Source: Roseicyclus sp. (lineage in GTDB: Bacteria; Pseudomonadota; Alphaproteobacteria; Rhodobacterales; Rhodobacteraceae). Taken from it: a stretch of 64,000 nucleotides of DNA. Below are positions 1 to 11,676 of this stretch, in pieces. The first letter of the stretch is position 1; every line of letters starts with the position of its first letter. The DNA is taken from the NCBI RefSeq assembly GCF_018402035.1, contig NZ_JAGYJN010000001.1:682001-746000 (forward strand), in the 5' to 3' direction. The notes under the pieces were generated by a model that saw only the letters and a program-made list of their open reading frames with translations, did no database searches and was not told the DNA's origin. The position numbers and the translations under genes were made by a program.

Positions 1-262
1 GGCGATAGGCGATCTCGCGCGGGTTCTGGCCGCCGAGTTTTGCCCAATCAGCAAACGCCTTGATATCCTCGACATGCACGGTCTTCGAATCCTCGAACCG
101 CAGCATGTTCTCCAGCACCACCTTCAGCGAGGCAGGCAGGCGCGAGAAATCGCCAAGCCCGGCCGCTTGCGCAGCGGGGATGGAATAATAGGCATAGCTC
201 TTGTCACCGACTTGGAGCGTGCGCCGCGTTTTCGCGGTATCGTGGCCGACGGTAATGGGCAT
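1..262 (-). CDS. acnA: aconitate hydratase A, N-terminal part (cut by window edge)
   Basis: Reading leftwards from ATG at 260-262, the frame stays open to the window edge and gives 87 residues beginning MPITVGHDTAKTRRTL and running through SIPAAQAAGLGDFSRLPASLK and VVLENMLRFED, which I recognise as the conserved N-terminus of alphaproteobacterial AcnA. Aconitase converts citrate to isocitrate in the TCA cycle and carries a 4Fe-4S cluster, whose cysteines lie outside the window. A strong AAGGGAGG Shine-Dalgarno sits 5 nt before the ATG. The promoter and a palindrome are 100-130 bp upstream. Family and start are secure; only the first tenth of the protein is visible. Confidence 0.93.
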   Translation of the reverse strand, partial: MPITVGHDTAKTRRTLQVGDKSYAYYSIPAAQAAGLGDFSRLPASLKVVLENMLRFEDSKTVHVEDIKAFADWAKLGGQNPREIAYR

Positions 263-363
263 CAAAGCCTCCCTTCATCCGGTCATGTGGGGGTCGTCAT
301 CTCTGCATCGCGATTGCCACCCCGCCGCCTGTCTTTCAAGGTCAAACTGGGGGCTGCGACATT

Positions 364-392
364 ATTGTATGCGATTGCATACCGGATGTGAA
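364..392 (-). promoter_or_regulatory. acnA promoter with palindromic operator in the spacer
   Basis: On the minus strand TTCACA (387-392) and TACAAT (364-369) are 17 bp apart, a good sigma-70 fit. A perfect inverted repeat, GTATGC-N4-GCATAC (367-382), fills the spacer and the edge of the -10, where a bound repressor would block polymerase. Predicted transcription start is near 357, giving an acnA leader of about 95 nt. The regulator is unknown. Confidence 0.55.
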
Positions 393-414
393 GGGCCAAG
401 CGCATGAAACGGAT

Positions 415-436
415 GGTGCGCCTGTCAAGGCGCACC
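415..436 (-). terminator. hairpin between yebC and acnA
   Basis: A perfect 8-bp stem (GGTGCGCC / GGCGCACC) with a 6-nt loop lies 20 bp beyond the yebC stop. No long U-tract follows, so it is a hairpin terminator candidate rather than a textbook intrinsic terminator. Confidence 0.5.
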
Positions 437-455
437 GCCCGACCATTGCGCCGGC

Positions 456-1196
456 CTAAAGCTGCGCCATCACCGCGTCGGAAATCTCGAAATTGGCGGT
501 GACGTTTTGCACATCATCGTCATCTTCCAGCGCATCGATCAGCTTCATCAGCTTTTGCGCATCTTCCAGACCCAGCTCGGTCGTCGTGCCCGGACGCCAG
601 ACCAGCTTGGTCGAAAGCGACTCGCCCAAAGCTGCCTCCAACGCGCCCGAGACTTCGGCCAGATCGGTATCTGCGCACCAAACAACGTGACCCTCGTCAT
701 CGCTTTCGGCATCTTCGGCACCGGCCTCGATCGCAGCCATCATCACGGTGTCGGCATCGCCCACGCTTGCGGGATAGATCACTTGGCCCTTGCGCTCGAA
801 CATGAAGGCCACGGAATTTGTCTCACCCAAATTCCCGCCATTCTTGCCAAAAAGCGAGCGCACGTTAGACGCGGTGCGGTTGCGGTTATCGGTCATCGCC
901 TCGACAATCACGGCCACGCCGCCGGGGCCATACCCCTCATAGCGGATTTCATCGTAATTCTCGGCGTCGCCCCCCATGGATTTCTTGATCGCGCGGTCGA
1001 TCACATCCTTGGGCACAGAGCTTGATTTCGCCTCTTTCACCGCAAGGCGCAGGCGCGGGTTCTTATCGGGGTCGGGATCGCCCATCTTGGCGGCCACGGT
1101 GATTTCCTTGGCGAGCTTGGAAAACAGCTTGGAGCGCGCGGCATCCTGCTTGCCCTTGCGGTGTTGGATATTCGCCCATTTGGAATGACCGGCCAT
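456..1196 (-). CDS. yebC: YebC/PmpR family protein
   Basis: The 246-residue product has the hallmark start [19 protein letters not shown] and the family motifs [26 protein letters not shown] and [13 protein letters not shown]. Its length matches the usual 240-250. YebC/TACO1 proteins are cytoplasmic; members are described as DNA-binding regulators or as factors aiding ribosomes on difficult sequences. The frame is open further upstream to 1388, but the conserved MAGHSKW start at 1196 is clearly the real one. The C-terminus is acidic ([19 protein letters not shown]), as usual. It follows the methyltransferase gene by 79 bp on the same strand. Confidence 0.95.
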   Translation of the reverse strand: MAGHSKWANIQHRKGKQDAARSKLFSKLAKEITVAAKMGDPDPDKNPRLRLAVKEAKSSSVPKDVIDRAIKKSMGGDAENYDEIRYEGYGPGGVAVIVEAMTDNRNRTASNVRSLFGKNGGNLGETNSVAFMFERKGQVIYPASVGDADTVMMAAIEAGAEDAESDDEGHVVWCADTDLAEVSGALEAALGESLSTKLVWRPGTTTELGLEDAQKLMKLIDALEDDDDVQNVTANFEISDAVMAQL

Positions 1197-1275
1197 GAGA
1201 CCCTCGATTGTCTGACAGATTTGAGAACCCGCGCCTCTTAGCGCAGGTCTGGCCGCTTGGGCAATGGGCGGCAGG

Positions 1276-2925
<1,650 letters not shown>

Positions 2926-3000
2926 TTACCCTTGCGCGCAAAACCAAAGCGGCGCGCGATCCTTTTTACACCCCCCAAGGTTAAGCAGAGCTTTCCCTGC

Positions 3001-3022
3001 GGGCCAAGACGGAACTTGGCCC
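3001..3022. promoter_or_regulatory. perfect hairpin upstream of ccmA
   Basis: GGGCCAAG (3001-3008) and CTTGGCCC (3015-3022) form an 8-bp perfect stem with a 6-nt loop, 61 bp before the ccmA start, in the gap between the divergent methyltransferase and ccm genes. It could be a leader hairpin or operator. No T-run follows. Confidence 0.35.
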
Positions 3023-3083
3023 CTGCCCCCGCGTGCGCGACTTGGGCTTTCCCTGCACCGCCCTTTGGGCTACCGCTCAAGCC

Positions 3084-3704
3084 ATGACATTGCGCGTCGT
3101 TGATCTTGCCTGTGCCCGTGGGCCGGCCCAAATCTTGGCGGGCGTGACCTTTGCGGTCGCGCCGGGCGAGGCGCTGATCCTGCGCGGTGCCAACGGGTCG
3201 GGAAAGACAACGCTTTTGCGCACGCTGGCCGGGCTGACCCCGCCCTTGGCGGGTGAGATCATCACAGCCCCCGATGCGATTGCCTATGCCGCCCATGCCG
3301 ATGGGTTGAAATCACAGCTGAGCGTGGGGGAAAACCTTGCGTTTTGGGCGGGCGTCTTTGGCACAAAAGACACCAGCGCCGCGATTGACGCCTTTCATCT
3401 AGGCCCGCTTTTGGACCGCCGCGCGGGTGAGATGTCGGCAGGCCAAAAGCGGCGTCTGTCGCTGGCGCGGCTGTTGGTAACAGGGCGGCCGATCTGGTGC
3501 CTGGACGAGCCGACCGTCTCGCTTGACGCCGAAAACGTCGCGCGTTTCGCCGCCGCCGTGACCGCGCATCTGGGCATGGGCGGCAGCGCGATCATCGCCA
3601 CCCATATCGATCTTGGCCTGCCTATGGCCCAAACGCTTGATATCACACAGTTCGTCGCCAAGCGCATCCGCGCCGATGACCCCTTTGCCGAGGCGATGGG
3701 ATGA
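3084..3704 (+). CDS. ccmA: heme exporter ATP-binding protein CcmA
   Basis: This 206-residue ABC ATPase has Walker [10 protein letters not shown] (35-43), signature [14 protein letters not shown], Walker B IWCLDEP and a switch His in IIATH. With CcmB and CcmC it drives release of holo-CcmE during System I cytochrome c maturation at the inner membrane. The short length and direct linkage to ccmB separate it from other ABC ATPases. An upstream in-frame start at 3033 exists, but [10 protein letters not shown] aligns with the family N-terminus. The stop overlaps the ccmB start by 4 nt (ATGA), indicating translational coupling. Confidence 0.95.
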   Translation: MTLRVVDLACARGPAQILAGVTFAVAPGEALILRGANGSGKTTLLRTLAGLTPPLAGEIITAPDAIAYAAHADGLKSQLSVGENLAFWAGVFGTKDTSAAIDAFHLGPLLDRRAGEMSAGQKRRLSLARLLVTGRPIWCLDEPTVSLDAENVARFAAAVTAHLGMGGSAIIATHIDLGLPMAQTLDITQFVAKRIRADDPFAEAMG

Positions 3705-4357
3705 TCGCGCTGCTCAAACGCGACCTGATGCTCGCGATCCGCGCAGGCGGCGGTTTCGGCCTGTCCTTGGCGTTTTTCCTGATCTTCACCACGCTGGTGC
3801 CCTTTGGCGTCGGGCCGCAGACCGGGGTGTTGGCAACCATCGCGCCGGGGATCTTGTGGCTGGGCGCGCTTTTGGCCTGTCTTTTGTCGCTGGACCGGAT
3901 TTTTCAGCTTGATTGGGAGGATGGGACGCTTGACCTGATCGCCACCTCGCCTGTCCCGCTGGAGGGGTTGGCCGCGATCAAGGCGCTTGCGCATTGGTTG
4001 ACCACCGGCCTGCCGCTGGTGGTGGCAGCCCCCGCGCTGGGGCTTTTGCTGAACCTGCCTGCGGCGGGGTATCTTTGGCTGATCGCCTCGCTGTTGCTTG
4101 GCACGCCTGCGCTGTCGGCCATCGGCACCTTTGGCGCGGCGCTAACCGTGGGGATCAAGCGGGGCGGGCTGTTGCTGTCGCTGCTCGTCTTGCCGCTCTA
4201 CATGCCGACGCTGATTTTCGGCGCGCTCTGCGTGGTGCGCGGTGCAGCGGGCCAAGAGGCGCTGACACCGCTTTTGCTGGTCGCGGGGATCACGCTGGGC
4301 AGTTTGGCGATTTTGCCCTTTGCGGCGGCGGCCGCCCTCCGCGTCAATCTGCGCTAG
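3701..4357 (+). CDS. ccmB: heme exporter membrane protein CcmB
   Basis: The 218-residue hydrophobic protein has about six membrane segments and the CcmB N-terminal pattern [13 protein letters not shown], then [20 protein letters not shown] and [10 protein letters not shown]. It forms the membrane channel part of the CcmABCD complex. The start is the ATGA overlapping the ccmA stop. Length is typical (about 220). A 55-bp gap separates it from ccmC. A separate ccmE, ccmF and ccmH are not in this window, so the rest of the maturation machinery must be encoded elsewhere. Confidence 0.94.
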   Translation: MIALLKRDLMLAIRAGGGFGLSLAFFLIFTTLVPFGVGPQTGVLATIAPGILWLGALLACLLSLDRIFQLDWEDGTLDLIATSPVPLEGLAAIKALAHWLTTGLPLVVAAPALGLLLNLPAAGYLWLIASLLLGTPALSAIGTFGAALTVGIKRGGLLLSLLVLPLYMPTLIFGALCVVRGAAGQEALTPLLLVAGITLGSLAILPFAAAAALRVNLR

Positions 4358-4412
4358 GGGCGCGCGCCTCTGCCCCATTGTGAGCGCCAACAGCCCTGTC
4401 TAAGTTCCGCCC

Positions 4413-5144
4413 ATGAATTCGATCTGGGAATACGCGAACCCGCGCAAATTCATGGCGACATCGGCCTTCCTGCTGCCTTGGGTAGCGGGGCTGGCAGCGA
4501 TCTGTCTTGTCGTGGGTTTGGTCTGGGGCTTCTTTTTCACACCCGATGATTTCCGGCAGGGATCGACGGTCAAGATCATCTATATCCATGTGCCCGCCGC
4601 GATCATGGCGGTGAATGCATGGCTGATGATGCTGGTGACCTCGCTCATCTGGGTGATCCGGCGTCATCATGTGAGCGCCTTGGCCGCCAAGGCCGCAGCC
4701 CCCGTTGGCATGGTCTTTACCGTGATCGCGCTGGCCACGGGCGCGATCTGGGGCCAGCCGATGTGGGGGACATGGTGGGAATGGGATCCGCGCCTGACCT
4801 CGTTCTTGATCCTGTTTTTGTTCTACTTGGGCTACATGGCGCTGTGGGAGGCGATCGAGAACCCCGATAGCGCGGCCGATCTGACATCGGTCTTGTGCCT
4901 TGTCGGGTCGGTCTTTGCCGTCATCTCGCGCTATGCGCTTTTGTTCTGGAACCAAGGCCTGCACCAAGGGGCGACGCTATCGCTGGATAAAGAGCAAAAT
5001 ATCGCGAATGTGTTTTGGTATCCGCTGGTGATCGCGCTGTGTGGTTTTGGCTTTTTGTTTCTGGCGCTGGTGCTTTACCGCACCCAGACAGAAATCCGCG
5101 CCCGCCGCCTTAAGGCGCTGATCGCCCAGGAAAGAATGGGGTGA
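4413..5144 (+). CDS. ccmC: heme lyase/handling protein CcmC
   Basis: The 243-residue membrane protein has six predicted helices. It carries the tryptophan-rich WWD heme-handling motif WGQPMWGTWWEWDPRLTS near residue 120, flanked by conserved His residues (HVPAA near 56, and NQGLHQGATLSL near 185). CcmC presents heme to CcmE on the periplasmic side. Length matches the family. It is part of the ccmABCDG operon, and ccmD begins 3 nt after its stop. Confidence 0.95.
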   Translation: MNSIWEYANPRKFMATSAFLLPWVAGLAAICLVVGLVWGFFFTPDDFRQGSTVKIIYIHVPAAIMAVNAWLMMLVTSLIWVIRRHHVSALAAKAAAPVGMVFTVIALATGAIWGQPMWGTWWEWDPRLTSFLILFLFYLGYMALWEAIENPDSAADLTSVLCLVGSVFAVISRYALLFWNQGLHQGATLSLDKEQNIANVFWYPLVIALCGFGFLFLALVLYRTQTEIRARRLKALIAQERMG

Positions 5145-5146
5145 GT

Positions 5147-5302
5147 ATGCCTGATTTAGGGAAATATGCGGTCTATGTGCTGTCATCTTATGCGGTGACG
5201 TTGGGCCTATTGGCCGCGATCATTCTGGCCTCGATCTGGCAGGCGCGGCGCGTGCGCGCGCGGCTGGAGGCGGTGGAAAGCCGCCGGGATCGCGGCGCAT
5301 GA
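5147..5302 (+). CDS. ccmD: small heme exporter protein CcmD
   Basis: This 51-residue reading frame begins ATG CCT GAT TTA two bases after the ccmC stop and ends in an ATGA overlap with ccmG. It encodes MPDLGKYAVYVLSSYAVTL, one hydrophobic helix (about 9-31), then a basic tail with QARRVRARLEAVE. The conserved YAxYVxxSY pattern, size and position are those of CcmD, which stabilises the CcmABC-CcmE complex. It is easily missed by length cut-offs. Confidence 0.92.
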   Translation: MPDLGKYAVYVLSSYAVTLGLLAAIILASIWQARRVRARLEAVESRRDRGA

Positions 5303-5898
5303 AATTCAACTGGCTGATGGTGCTGCCCTTTGCCCTGACTGCGGGGTTTTTCGGCATCGCGGGTTATCAGCTGATGAACAATCAAAACGCGCTGCAGCAA
5401 GGCGTGGATACCCAAGCCCTGCCGTCGGCCCAGCAAGGGCGGATCGCCCCCGATTTGGCCTTGCAACCCTTGGGTCAAACCCCGGTTTTGACGCGGGCGG
5501 ATCTGGCGGGCAATGGGCTGGTGATGGTCAATTTCTTTGCCAGCTGGTGCCCGCCCTGCCGCGCCGAGCATCCGGTTCTGACAGCGCTGGCCGAGGCGGG
5601 CGTGCCGCTTTACGGGGTGAATTACCGCGACCGCATCGATCAAGCGCTTGGCTTTCTCGACGAGCTTGGCAATCCCTACGACCTGATCGGGCGCGACGAA
5701 CAGGCGCGCAATGGGGCCGATTGGGGCGTTGTGGCCATGCCCGAGACCTTTTTCATCGATGATAGCGGCACGGTCGTGTTGCATTTCCGTGGCCCGGTGA
5801 CCGAGCGCGCGCTGCGCGGCCAGATACGGCCCGCATTGGCGGCGGCGGGTCATGACCTGCCCCTATTGCCGGGCGAGGCGGAGAGCCAGACCAACTGA
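5299..5898 (+). CDS. ccmG: periplasmic thiol:disulfide oxidoreductase CcmG/DsbE
   Basis: The 199-residue protein has an uncleaved N-terminal anchor (LMVLPFALTAGFFGIAGYQL), a thioredoxin-like fold with redox motif FASWCPPCRAEHP (Cys near 85 and 88), and the cis-proline loop VVAMPETFFID. CcmG keeps apocytochrome c cysteines reduced before heme attachment. The start overlaps the ccmD stop (ATGA). It is the last gene of the ccm cluster; the next gene converges on it 19 bp downstream. Confidence 0.95.
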   Translation: MKFNWLMVLPFALTAGFFGIAGYQLMNNQNALQQGVDTQALPSAQQGRIAPDLALQPLGQTPVLTRADLAGNGLVMVNFFASWCPPCRAEHPVLTALAEAGVPLYGVNYRDRIDQALGFLDELGNPYDLIGRDEQARNGADWGVVAMPETFFIDDSGTVVLHFRGPVTERALRGQIRPALAAAGHDLPLLPGEAESQTN

Positions 5899-5917
5899 GG
5901 GATCGGCCACGCCTTCA

Positions 5918-6415
5918 TCAGTAGATATAGCGGATCTGGTCAGACCAATAGCGTTCGATCCGCTTGAGCGAATGGCTGATGCGATCAAGCGAATCAAGGT
6001 TCAGCACACCGTTTTTCTCAAGCCCATCGGCATGGCGGGCGAAAAGCTTGCCCACGATATCGCGCACATTGCGCCCCTTTTCGGTCAGCCGCACCCTGAC
6101 CGAGCGGCGGTCAATCTCGCAGCGTTGATGGTGCATATAACCCATCTCGACCAATTTCTTGAGATTATACGACACGTTGGACCCTTGGTAATAGCCGCGT
6201 GTCTTCAACTCACCGGCTGTCACCTCATTCTCGCCGATATTGAACAACAAAAGCGCCTGCACGGCGTTGATGTCGAGAATCCCAAGGCGTTCAAACTCAT
6301 CCTTGATCACATCGAGCAGCAAGCGGTGCAACCGCTCTACCAGCGCCAATGAGTCAAGATAGCCGATCAAAAATCCCGATCGGGACGATGTCGCCAATGG
6401 CCTGTGCATACTCAT
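5918..6415 (-). CDS. MarR/winged-helix regulator, LdtR-like
   Basis: The 165-residue protein has a winged-helix core: VERLHRLLLDVIKDEFERLG, DINAVQALLLFNIGENEVTAGELKTRGYY, GSNVSYNLKKLVEMGYM, then the wing CEIDRRSVRVRLTEKG. This matches the alphaproteobacterial MarR subgroup that includes LdtR of Liberibacter/Sinorhizobium, a regulator of an L,D-transpeptidase. No transpeptidase gene is adjacent, so the target here is unknown. Three ATGs lie close together (6418, 6415, 6409); GGAG is best spaced for 6415. The gene converges on ccmG. Confidence 0.82.
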   Translation of the reverse strand: MSMHRPLATSSRSGFLIGYLDSLALVERLHRLLLDVIKDEFERLGILDINAVQALLLFNIGENEVTAGELKTRGYYQGSNVSYNLKKLVEMGYMHHQRCEIDRRSVRVRLTEKGRNVRDIVGKLFARHADGLEKNGVLNLDSLDRISHSLKRIERYWSDQIRYIY

Positions 6416-6473
6416 CATGGGCTCCGCATCTTGTGCTTTGCCCCGGTTTGCACAGTGAATCGCCAAAATTGCG

Positions 6474-6749
6474 TTAACGGCCCGCCGAAATTTTCTGTGC
6501 CGCGATATCGGCGGCAAGCACGCCCAGAAACGGGCGCAACAGTGCGGGCGCTTCGGCCTGACCGCTGACCCAAGCGTAAAGATCTTGATCGGCCTCGGCC
6601 ATCAGCGCCTCGAAGGCGTCGAGCGTGGCATCATCGGCTGTCTCGAGGTGGCGCGCGGCCCATCCCCCAAGGATCAAATCCATCTCTTTGATCCCCCGAT
6701 GACCTGCGCGCATTTTCAGCCGCTTCAACCTGATCTCGCGTGTCTCCAT
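6474..6749 (-). CDS. sdhE: FAD assembly factor SdhE
   Basis: The 91-residue protein belongs to the SdhE/SDHAF2 (DUF339) family: METREIRLKRLKMRAGHRG then IKEMDLILGGWA, containing the RGxxE signature needed for flavinylation of succinate dehydrogenase SdhA. It is cytoplasmic and helps attach FAD covalently. A TTG at 6758 overlapping the XRE stop (TTGA) would add three residues; ATG 6749 is preferred. It follows the XRE gene with a 5-bp gap and is probably co-transcribed. The sdh operon itself is not in the window. Confidence 0.88.
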   Translation of the reverse strand: METREIRLKRLKMRAGHRGIKEMDLILGGWAARHLETADDATLDAFEALMAEADQDLYAWVSGQAEAPALLRPFLGVLAADIAAQKISAGR

Positions 6750-6754
6750 CGCCT

Positions 6755-7159
6755 TCAAACCCCTTGGCTCAGCGCAAGGCGCAGCCGTTTCTCAAGCCGC
6801 CCCATGCGGTCGGCCAGCCGTGCCTGTTCCAGCCGTGTTTGGCGCAATTCGCCAAGCAATGCCACCAGATCATCGGGCAATTTCGTATGTTCTTCAGGGC
6901 CATCAAGCCCGTCACCTGTGCCGGTCAAAAGCCACATGAGCGACACACCCAGCATGCCCGCCAGCATTTGCAGCTTGTTGGCGCGCGGCTCGGCCTGATC
7001 ATTTTCCCATGTGCGGATCGTTGAGAGTTTTACGCCCAAGCGTCGGGCCAGTTCGGATTGGCTTAAGCCGCTGGCCTCGCGTGCGCCGGTGATCCGGTCG
7101 CCCAATGTGGCCGTGTCGCCGTCATACCAGCCCGGCCCATGTTCTACGTCGGTTGTCAT
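6755..7159 (-). CDS. XRE-family transcriptional regulator
   Basis: The 134-residue protein has an N-terminal Cro/C1-type helix-turn-helix (about 20-75; LGDRITGAREASGLSQSELA, RLGVKLSTIRTWEN) and a C-terminal coiled-coil region (RQTRLEQARLADRMGRLEKRLR) that may mediate dimerisation. The start at 7159 is supported by GGGGAGAGAG directly upstream; the longer frame lacks such support. It is divergent from aspartate aminotransferase (111-bp gap) and upstream of sdhE. Its targets are unknown, but autoregulation and control of sdhE are plausible from the layout. Confidence 0.85.
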   Translation of the reverse strand: MTTDVEHGPGWYDGDTATLGDRITGAREASGLSQSELARRLGVKLSTIRTWENDQAEPRANKLQMLAGMLGVSLMWLLTGTGDGLDGPEEHTKLPDDLVALLGELRQTRLEQARLADRMGRLEKRLRLALSQGV

Positions 7160-7222
7160 CTCTCTCCCCTTCCCGGCTTGATCGCGACTTGCGAGCACCC
7201 TAATGCTGTGGCGAGCAAATGA

Positions 7223-8473
<1,251 letters not shown>

Positions 8474-8486
8474 TCTGATAACAGGT

Positions 8487-8506
8487 GGCGGGCGATCACG
8501 CCCGCC
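8487..8506. terminator. shared hairpin between aatA and gatB
   Basis: GGCGGGCG and CGCCCGCC form a perfect 8-bp stem with an ATCA loop in the 36-bp gap between two convergent genes. It is a likely bidirectional terminator, though without a U-tract. Confidence 0.55.
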
Positions 8507-8509
8507 GCC

Positions 8510-10024
8510 TCAGATCCCCAGCTTTGCGCTGACGATCTCATTCACGGCTGCCGGATTGGCCTTGCCGCCCGTGGCTTTCATCACCTGACCCACGAACCAA
8601 CCCGCAAGCTTGGGATTGGCCTTGGCCTTTTCCACCTGATCGGGGTTGGCGGCGATGATCTCGTCCACGGCGGCCTCAATCGCGCCGGTATCGGTCACTT
8701 GCTTCATGCCGCGCGCCGCGACGATCTGGGCCGGCTCACCGCCTTCGGTAAAGACGATCTCGAACAAATCCTTGGCGATCTTGCCCGAGATATCGCCCGA
8801 TATGATCAGACGGATGATCGCGCCAAGCTGGGCGGGGCTGACCGGGCTATCGGTGATGGCTTGCTCTTGCTTTTTCAACCGCCCGAACAATTCGTTGATG
8901 ACCCAGTTGGCGGCAAGCTTGCCATCGCCCGCCGCAGCCACCACTGCCTCGAAATAATGCGCCGCATCCAGATCGGCGGTCAGCACGCTGGCATCATACT
9001 CCGATAGGCCATAGGCGGCGATAAAGCGCGCTTTCTTGGCGTCGGGCAGTTCGGGCAAGGCGGCCTTGATCTCATCGACCCATGCCTGTTCGATCACCAG
9101 CGGCAAAAGATCAGGATCGGGGAAGTAGCGGTAATCATGCGCCTCTTCCTTGGAGCGCATCGAGCGCGTCTCGCCCTTGTCAGGATCATAAAGCCGTGTT
9201 TCTTGGGTGATCGCCCCGCCCGCCTCAAGGATGGCGATCTGGCGGCGCGCCTCGAACTCGATGGCGGCTTGGATGAACCGCATGGAGTTCATATTCTTGA
9301 TCTCGCAGCGCGTGCCAAGATGGCCGAAATCGCCCGTTTCGCGGAATTTCTCATAGGCACCCGGCAGGCAGACCGAGACATTCACATCGGCGCGCAAATT
9401 GCCATTTTGCATATTGCCGTCGCAGGTGCCGAGATACAGCATGATCTGGCGCAGCTTCGCGACATAGGCCGCCGCCTCTTCGGGGCCGCGGATATCGGGG
9501 CGGCTGACAATCTCCATCAGCGCCACGCCCGTGCGGTTGAGATCGACGAAACTGAGCGCCGGGTCCATGTCATGGATCGACTTGCCCGCGTCTTGTTCCA
9601 GATGGATACGCTCGATCCGCACCATGCGCGCGGTCCCATCGCCCAGTTCCACCAATACCTCGCCCTCGCCCACGATGGGATGGTAGAGCTGGGAAATCTG
9701 GTAGCCCTGCGGCAGATCGGGATAGAAATAATTCTTGCGATCAAAGGCCGAGGTCAGATGGATCTCGGCCTTTAGCCCCAATCCGGTGCGCACGGCTTGG
9801 GCCACGCAATAATCATTGATCACCGGCAACATGCCCGGCATGCCCGCATCGACAAAGGCGACATTGGAATTCGGCTCGGCCCCGAAACGGGTCGAGGCCC
9901 CAGAGAACAGCTTGGCGTTGGACGAGACCTGCGCATGCACCTCCATGCCGATCACCAACTCCCAATCATGTTTCGCGCCAGCGATCACCTTGGGTTTCGG
10001 GGTCGCGTAGGTCAGGTCAAGCAT
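8510..10024 (-). CDS. gatB: Asp/Glu-tRNA amidotransferase subunit B
   Basis: The 504-residue protein has the GatB kinase-like core ([41 protein letters not shown] cut here, [28 protein letters not shown]) and a C-terminal GatB/YqeY domain (about 355-504, ending [20 protein letters not shown]). GatCAB converts Glu-tRNAGln, and often Asp-tRNAAsn, to the amidated forms using glutamine. gatA and gatC are not adjacent. GGACGGAGG lies 6 nt upstream of the ATG. The window also holds aspS. Confidence 0.96.
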   Translation of the reverse strand: MLDLTYATPKPKVIAGAKHDWELVIGMEVHAQVSSNAKLFSGASTRFGAEPNSNVAFVDAGMPGMLPVINDYCVAQAVRTGLGLKAEIHLTSAFDRKNYFYPDLPQGYQISQLYHPIVGEGEVLVELGDGTARMVRIERIHLEQDAGKSIHDMDPALSFVDLNRTGVALMEIVSRPDIRGPEEAAAYVAKLRQIMLYLGTCDGNMQNGNLRADVNVSVCLPGAYEKFRETGDFGHLGTRCEIKNMNSMRFIQAAIEFEARRQIAILEAGGAITQETRLYDPDKGETRSMRSKEEAHDYRYFPDPDLLPLVIEQAWVDEIKAALPELPDAKKARFIAAYGLSEYDASVLTADLDAAHYFEAVVAAAGDGKLAANWVINELFGRLKKQEQAITDSPVSPAQLGAIIRLIISGDISGKIAKDLFEIVFTEGGEPAQIVAARGMKQVTDTGAIEAAVDEIIAANPDQVEKAKANPKLAGWFVGQVMKATGGKANPAAVNEIVSAKLGI

Positions 10025-10221
10025 GGGTGGCCTCCGTCCAGTAACGCCTAGCGTTTAGGTCAGCGGCGCGGGCGGGGCAAGGGGGCGGCAAGGCGCGCAC
10101 GGGCTTTGTGTTTCGGCGAGATATTGCCCAAATCAGCTTGAAATTGATCCCCCTGTTGCCGGCATATGGTCCGCACGGGCACCAACGCGCGTCGGCAACA
10201 AGGCAAGAGGCTGTGCGCCAG

Positions 10222-10830
10222 ATGTGGAAATCGCTGAAAACTGCCAGTGCGGTGGCGCTTACCTTGATGCTGCTTGCAAGCTGCATCGGGGGCGAGAGCT
10301 ATAGCACGCGCGGCCTGAACGCGGACAGCTTTCCCATGCGCTGGGATCACGTACCGCAAGCCGATGCATGGGAGGTCGCGGGTCTTGCGGCCCTCGACAG
10401 CCATGCTGCAATTCTGCCCGACATCGTTCCAGCCGATATTGACCGCTGGTGCCCCGCCTATCCGGACGCAAATGAGGCGCAGCGCAGCGCCTTTTGGCTG
10501 GGGCTGATGTCATCGCTTGCACGCCATGAAAGCACATGGAACGAGGCGGCGGTGGGTGGCGGCGGGCGCTGGTTTGGCCTGATGCAGATCAGCCCGACGA
10601 CCGCGCGCAACTTTGGCTGTCAGGCAAGCAGCGCTCAGGCGCTTCTCGATGGTGGGGCCAATGTCAGCTGTGCCTTGCGGATCTGGGCCGAGACCGTACC
10701 GCGTGACGGGGTAATCGCCGAAGGTCGCAAAGGCATCGCCGCCGATTGGGGGCCGTTTCATCCCAGCCAAGCGCATAAAGCTGAAGATATCCGCACATGG
10801 GTGCGTGCGCAGCCCTATTGCCAAGGCTGA
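10222..10830 (+). CDS. lipoprotein with lytic transglycosylase (SLT) domain
   Basis: The 202-residue product has an N-terminal signal with lipobox LLASC (Cys19), so it should be a lipoprotein. The C-terminal half (about 100-200) resembles the SLT lysozyme-like fold: LARHESTWNEAAVGGGG with a candidate catalytic Glu, then WFGLMQISPTTARNFGC. Such enzymes cleave peptidoglycan glycan strands. Several cysteines (CPAYPD, FGCQ, VSCALR, YCQG) could form disulfides. The ATG at 10222 is chosen because it begins the signal peptide. The 197-bp gap to gatB holds both promoters. Confidence 0.8.
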   Translation: MWKSLKTASAVALTLMLLASCIGGESYSTRGLNADSFPMRWDHVPQADAWEVAGLAALDSHAAILPDIVPADIDRWCPAYPDANEAQRSAFWLGLMSSLARHESTWNEAAVGGGGRWFGLMQISPTTARNFGCQASSAQALLDGGANVSCALRIWAETVPRDGVIAEGRKGIAADWGPFHPSQAHKAEDIRTWVRAQPYCQG

Positions 10831-10851
10831 CACGATGCGCGATGGGCAGGC

Positions 10852-11643
10852 ATGCGCGCTTGCAAGCCCGGTCCCATGCAGCAGATGACATCGCCCTTCC
10901 CCGATCTTGCGCGAACCGACCAAGCCAAAGGCCGGATCGCCGCCCTTGATCTGGCGCGCGCGGGCGCGTTGATCGCCATGGCGGTGTTTCACCTCGTCTT
11001 CGACCTCGCATTGTTTGGCTTCATCGCACAAAATACCCCGGCGCAACCGGGCTGGCGCTGGTTTGCCTATCTGACAGCGGGCAGCTTTTTGTTCCTTGCA
11101 GGCGTCAGCCTATGGCTTGCGCATGGCGATACGATCCGCTGGAAGGCGTTCTTGCGGCGATGGGTGATGCTCATCGCCGCCGCCTGCGCAATCACCATTG
11201 CGACCATGATCGCCATGCCCGATGCTTTCATCTTTTTCGGAATTTTGCATGCGATCGCTCTGGCAAGCCTTTTGGGGTTGGCCGCACGCCGCTTGCCGGC
11301 GCTGGCGCTCATCACGCTGGCAATTGCGGTGATCTGGTTGCCGCAGGCCATGCGCTTTGCGCTTTTCGACCCGACTTGGCTATGGTGGACGGGGCTACAG
11401 GCGACGGGCATCCGCTCGGTCGATTATGTGCCGCTATTCCCGTGGTTTGGGCCGTTTCTATTGGGGCTTGCCTGCGCCAAGCTGATGACCCGCGCGGGGC
11501 TATGGGATAGGCTGGCGCGCTGGCCTGCGCCAAGGGGCGCTTGGCCCCTGCTTTGGGCAGGGCGCAACAGCTTGGTCATTTACCTCATCCACCAGCCCAT
11601 CTTGATCGCGCTGGTCTGGGGGGCGGCGCAATTGCGCCCCTGA
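10852..11643 (+). CDS. DUF1624 / heparan-alpha-glucosaminide acetyltransferase-like membrane protein
   Basis: The 263-residue protein has about seven or eight membrane helices. It starts its conserved part with RIAALDLARAGALIAMAVFH, has FFGILHAIALASLLGL, VPLFPWFGPFLLGL and ends NSLVIYLIHQPILIAL, the pattern of DUF1624, a relative of the acyltransferase-3/HGSNAT membrane acyltransferases. Substrate is unknown. The start is uncertain: ATG 10852 and ATG 10876 both have weak ribosome sites. It lies 21 bp after the transglycosylase, so co-transcription and a cell-envelope role are plausible. Confidence 0.75.
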   Translation: MRACKPGPMQQMTSPFPDLARTDQAKGRIAALDLARAGALIAMAVFHLVFDLALFGFIAQNTPAQPGWRWFAYLTAGSFLFLAGVSLWLAHGDTIRWKAFLRRWVMLIAAACAITIATMIAMPDAFIFFGILHAIALASLLGLAARRLPALALITLAIAVIWLPQAMRFALFDPTWLWWTGLQATGIRSVDYVPLFPWFGPFLLGLACAKLMTRAGLWDRLARWPAPRGAWPLLWAGRNSLVIYLIHQPILIALVWGAAQLRP

Positions 11644-11676
11644 CCCCTTCAACCGACGTCAGCCCGGCCTGCCCGT

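Noticed and set aside
3033..3083. Longer ccmA start
   Set aside because: The extra 17 residues do not match CcmA N-termini and the conserved MTLRVVDL start at 3084 fits the family length.
7178..7206. Promoter TTGATC-N17-TAATGC for aspartate aminotransferase
   Set aside because: The -10 matches the consensus at only two positions; not strong enough to list.
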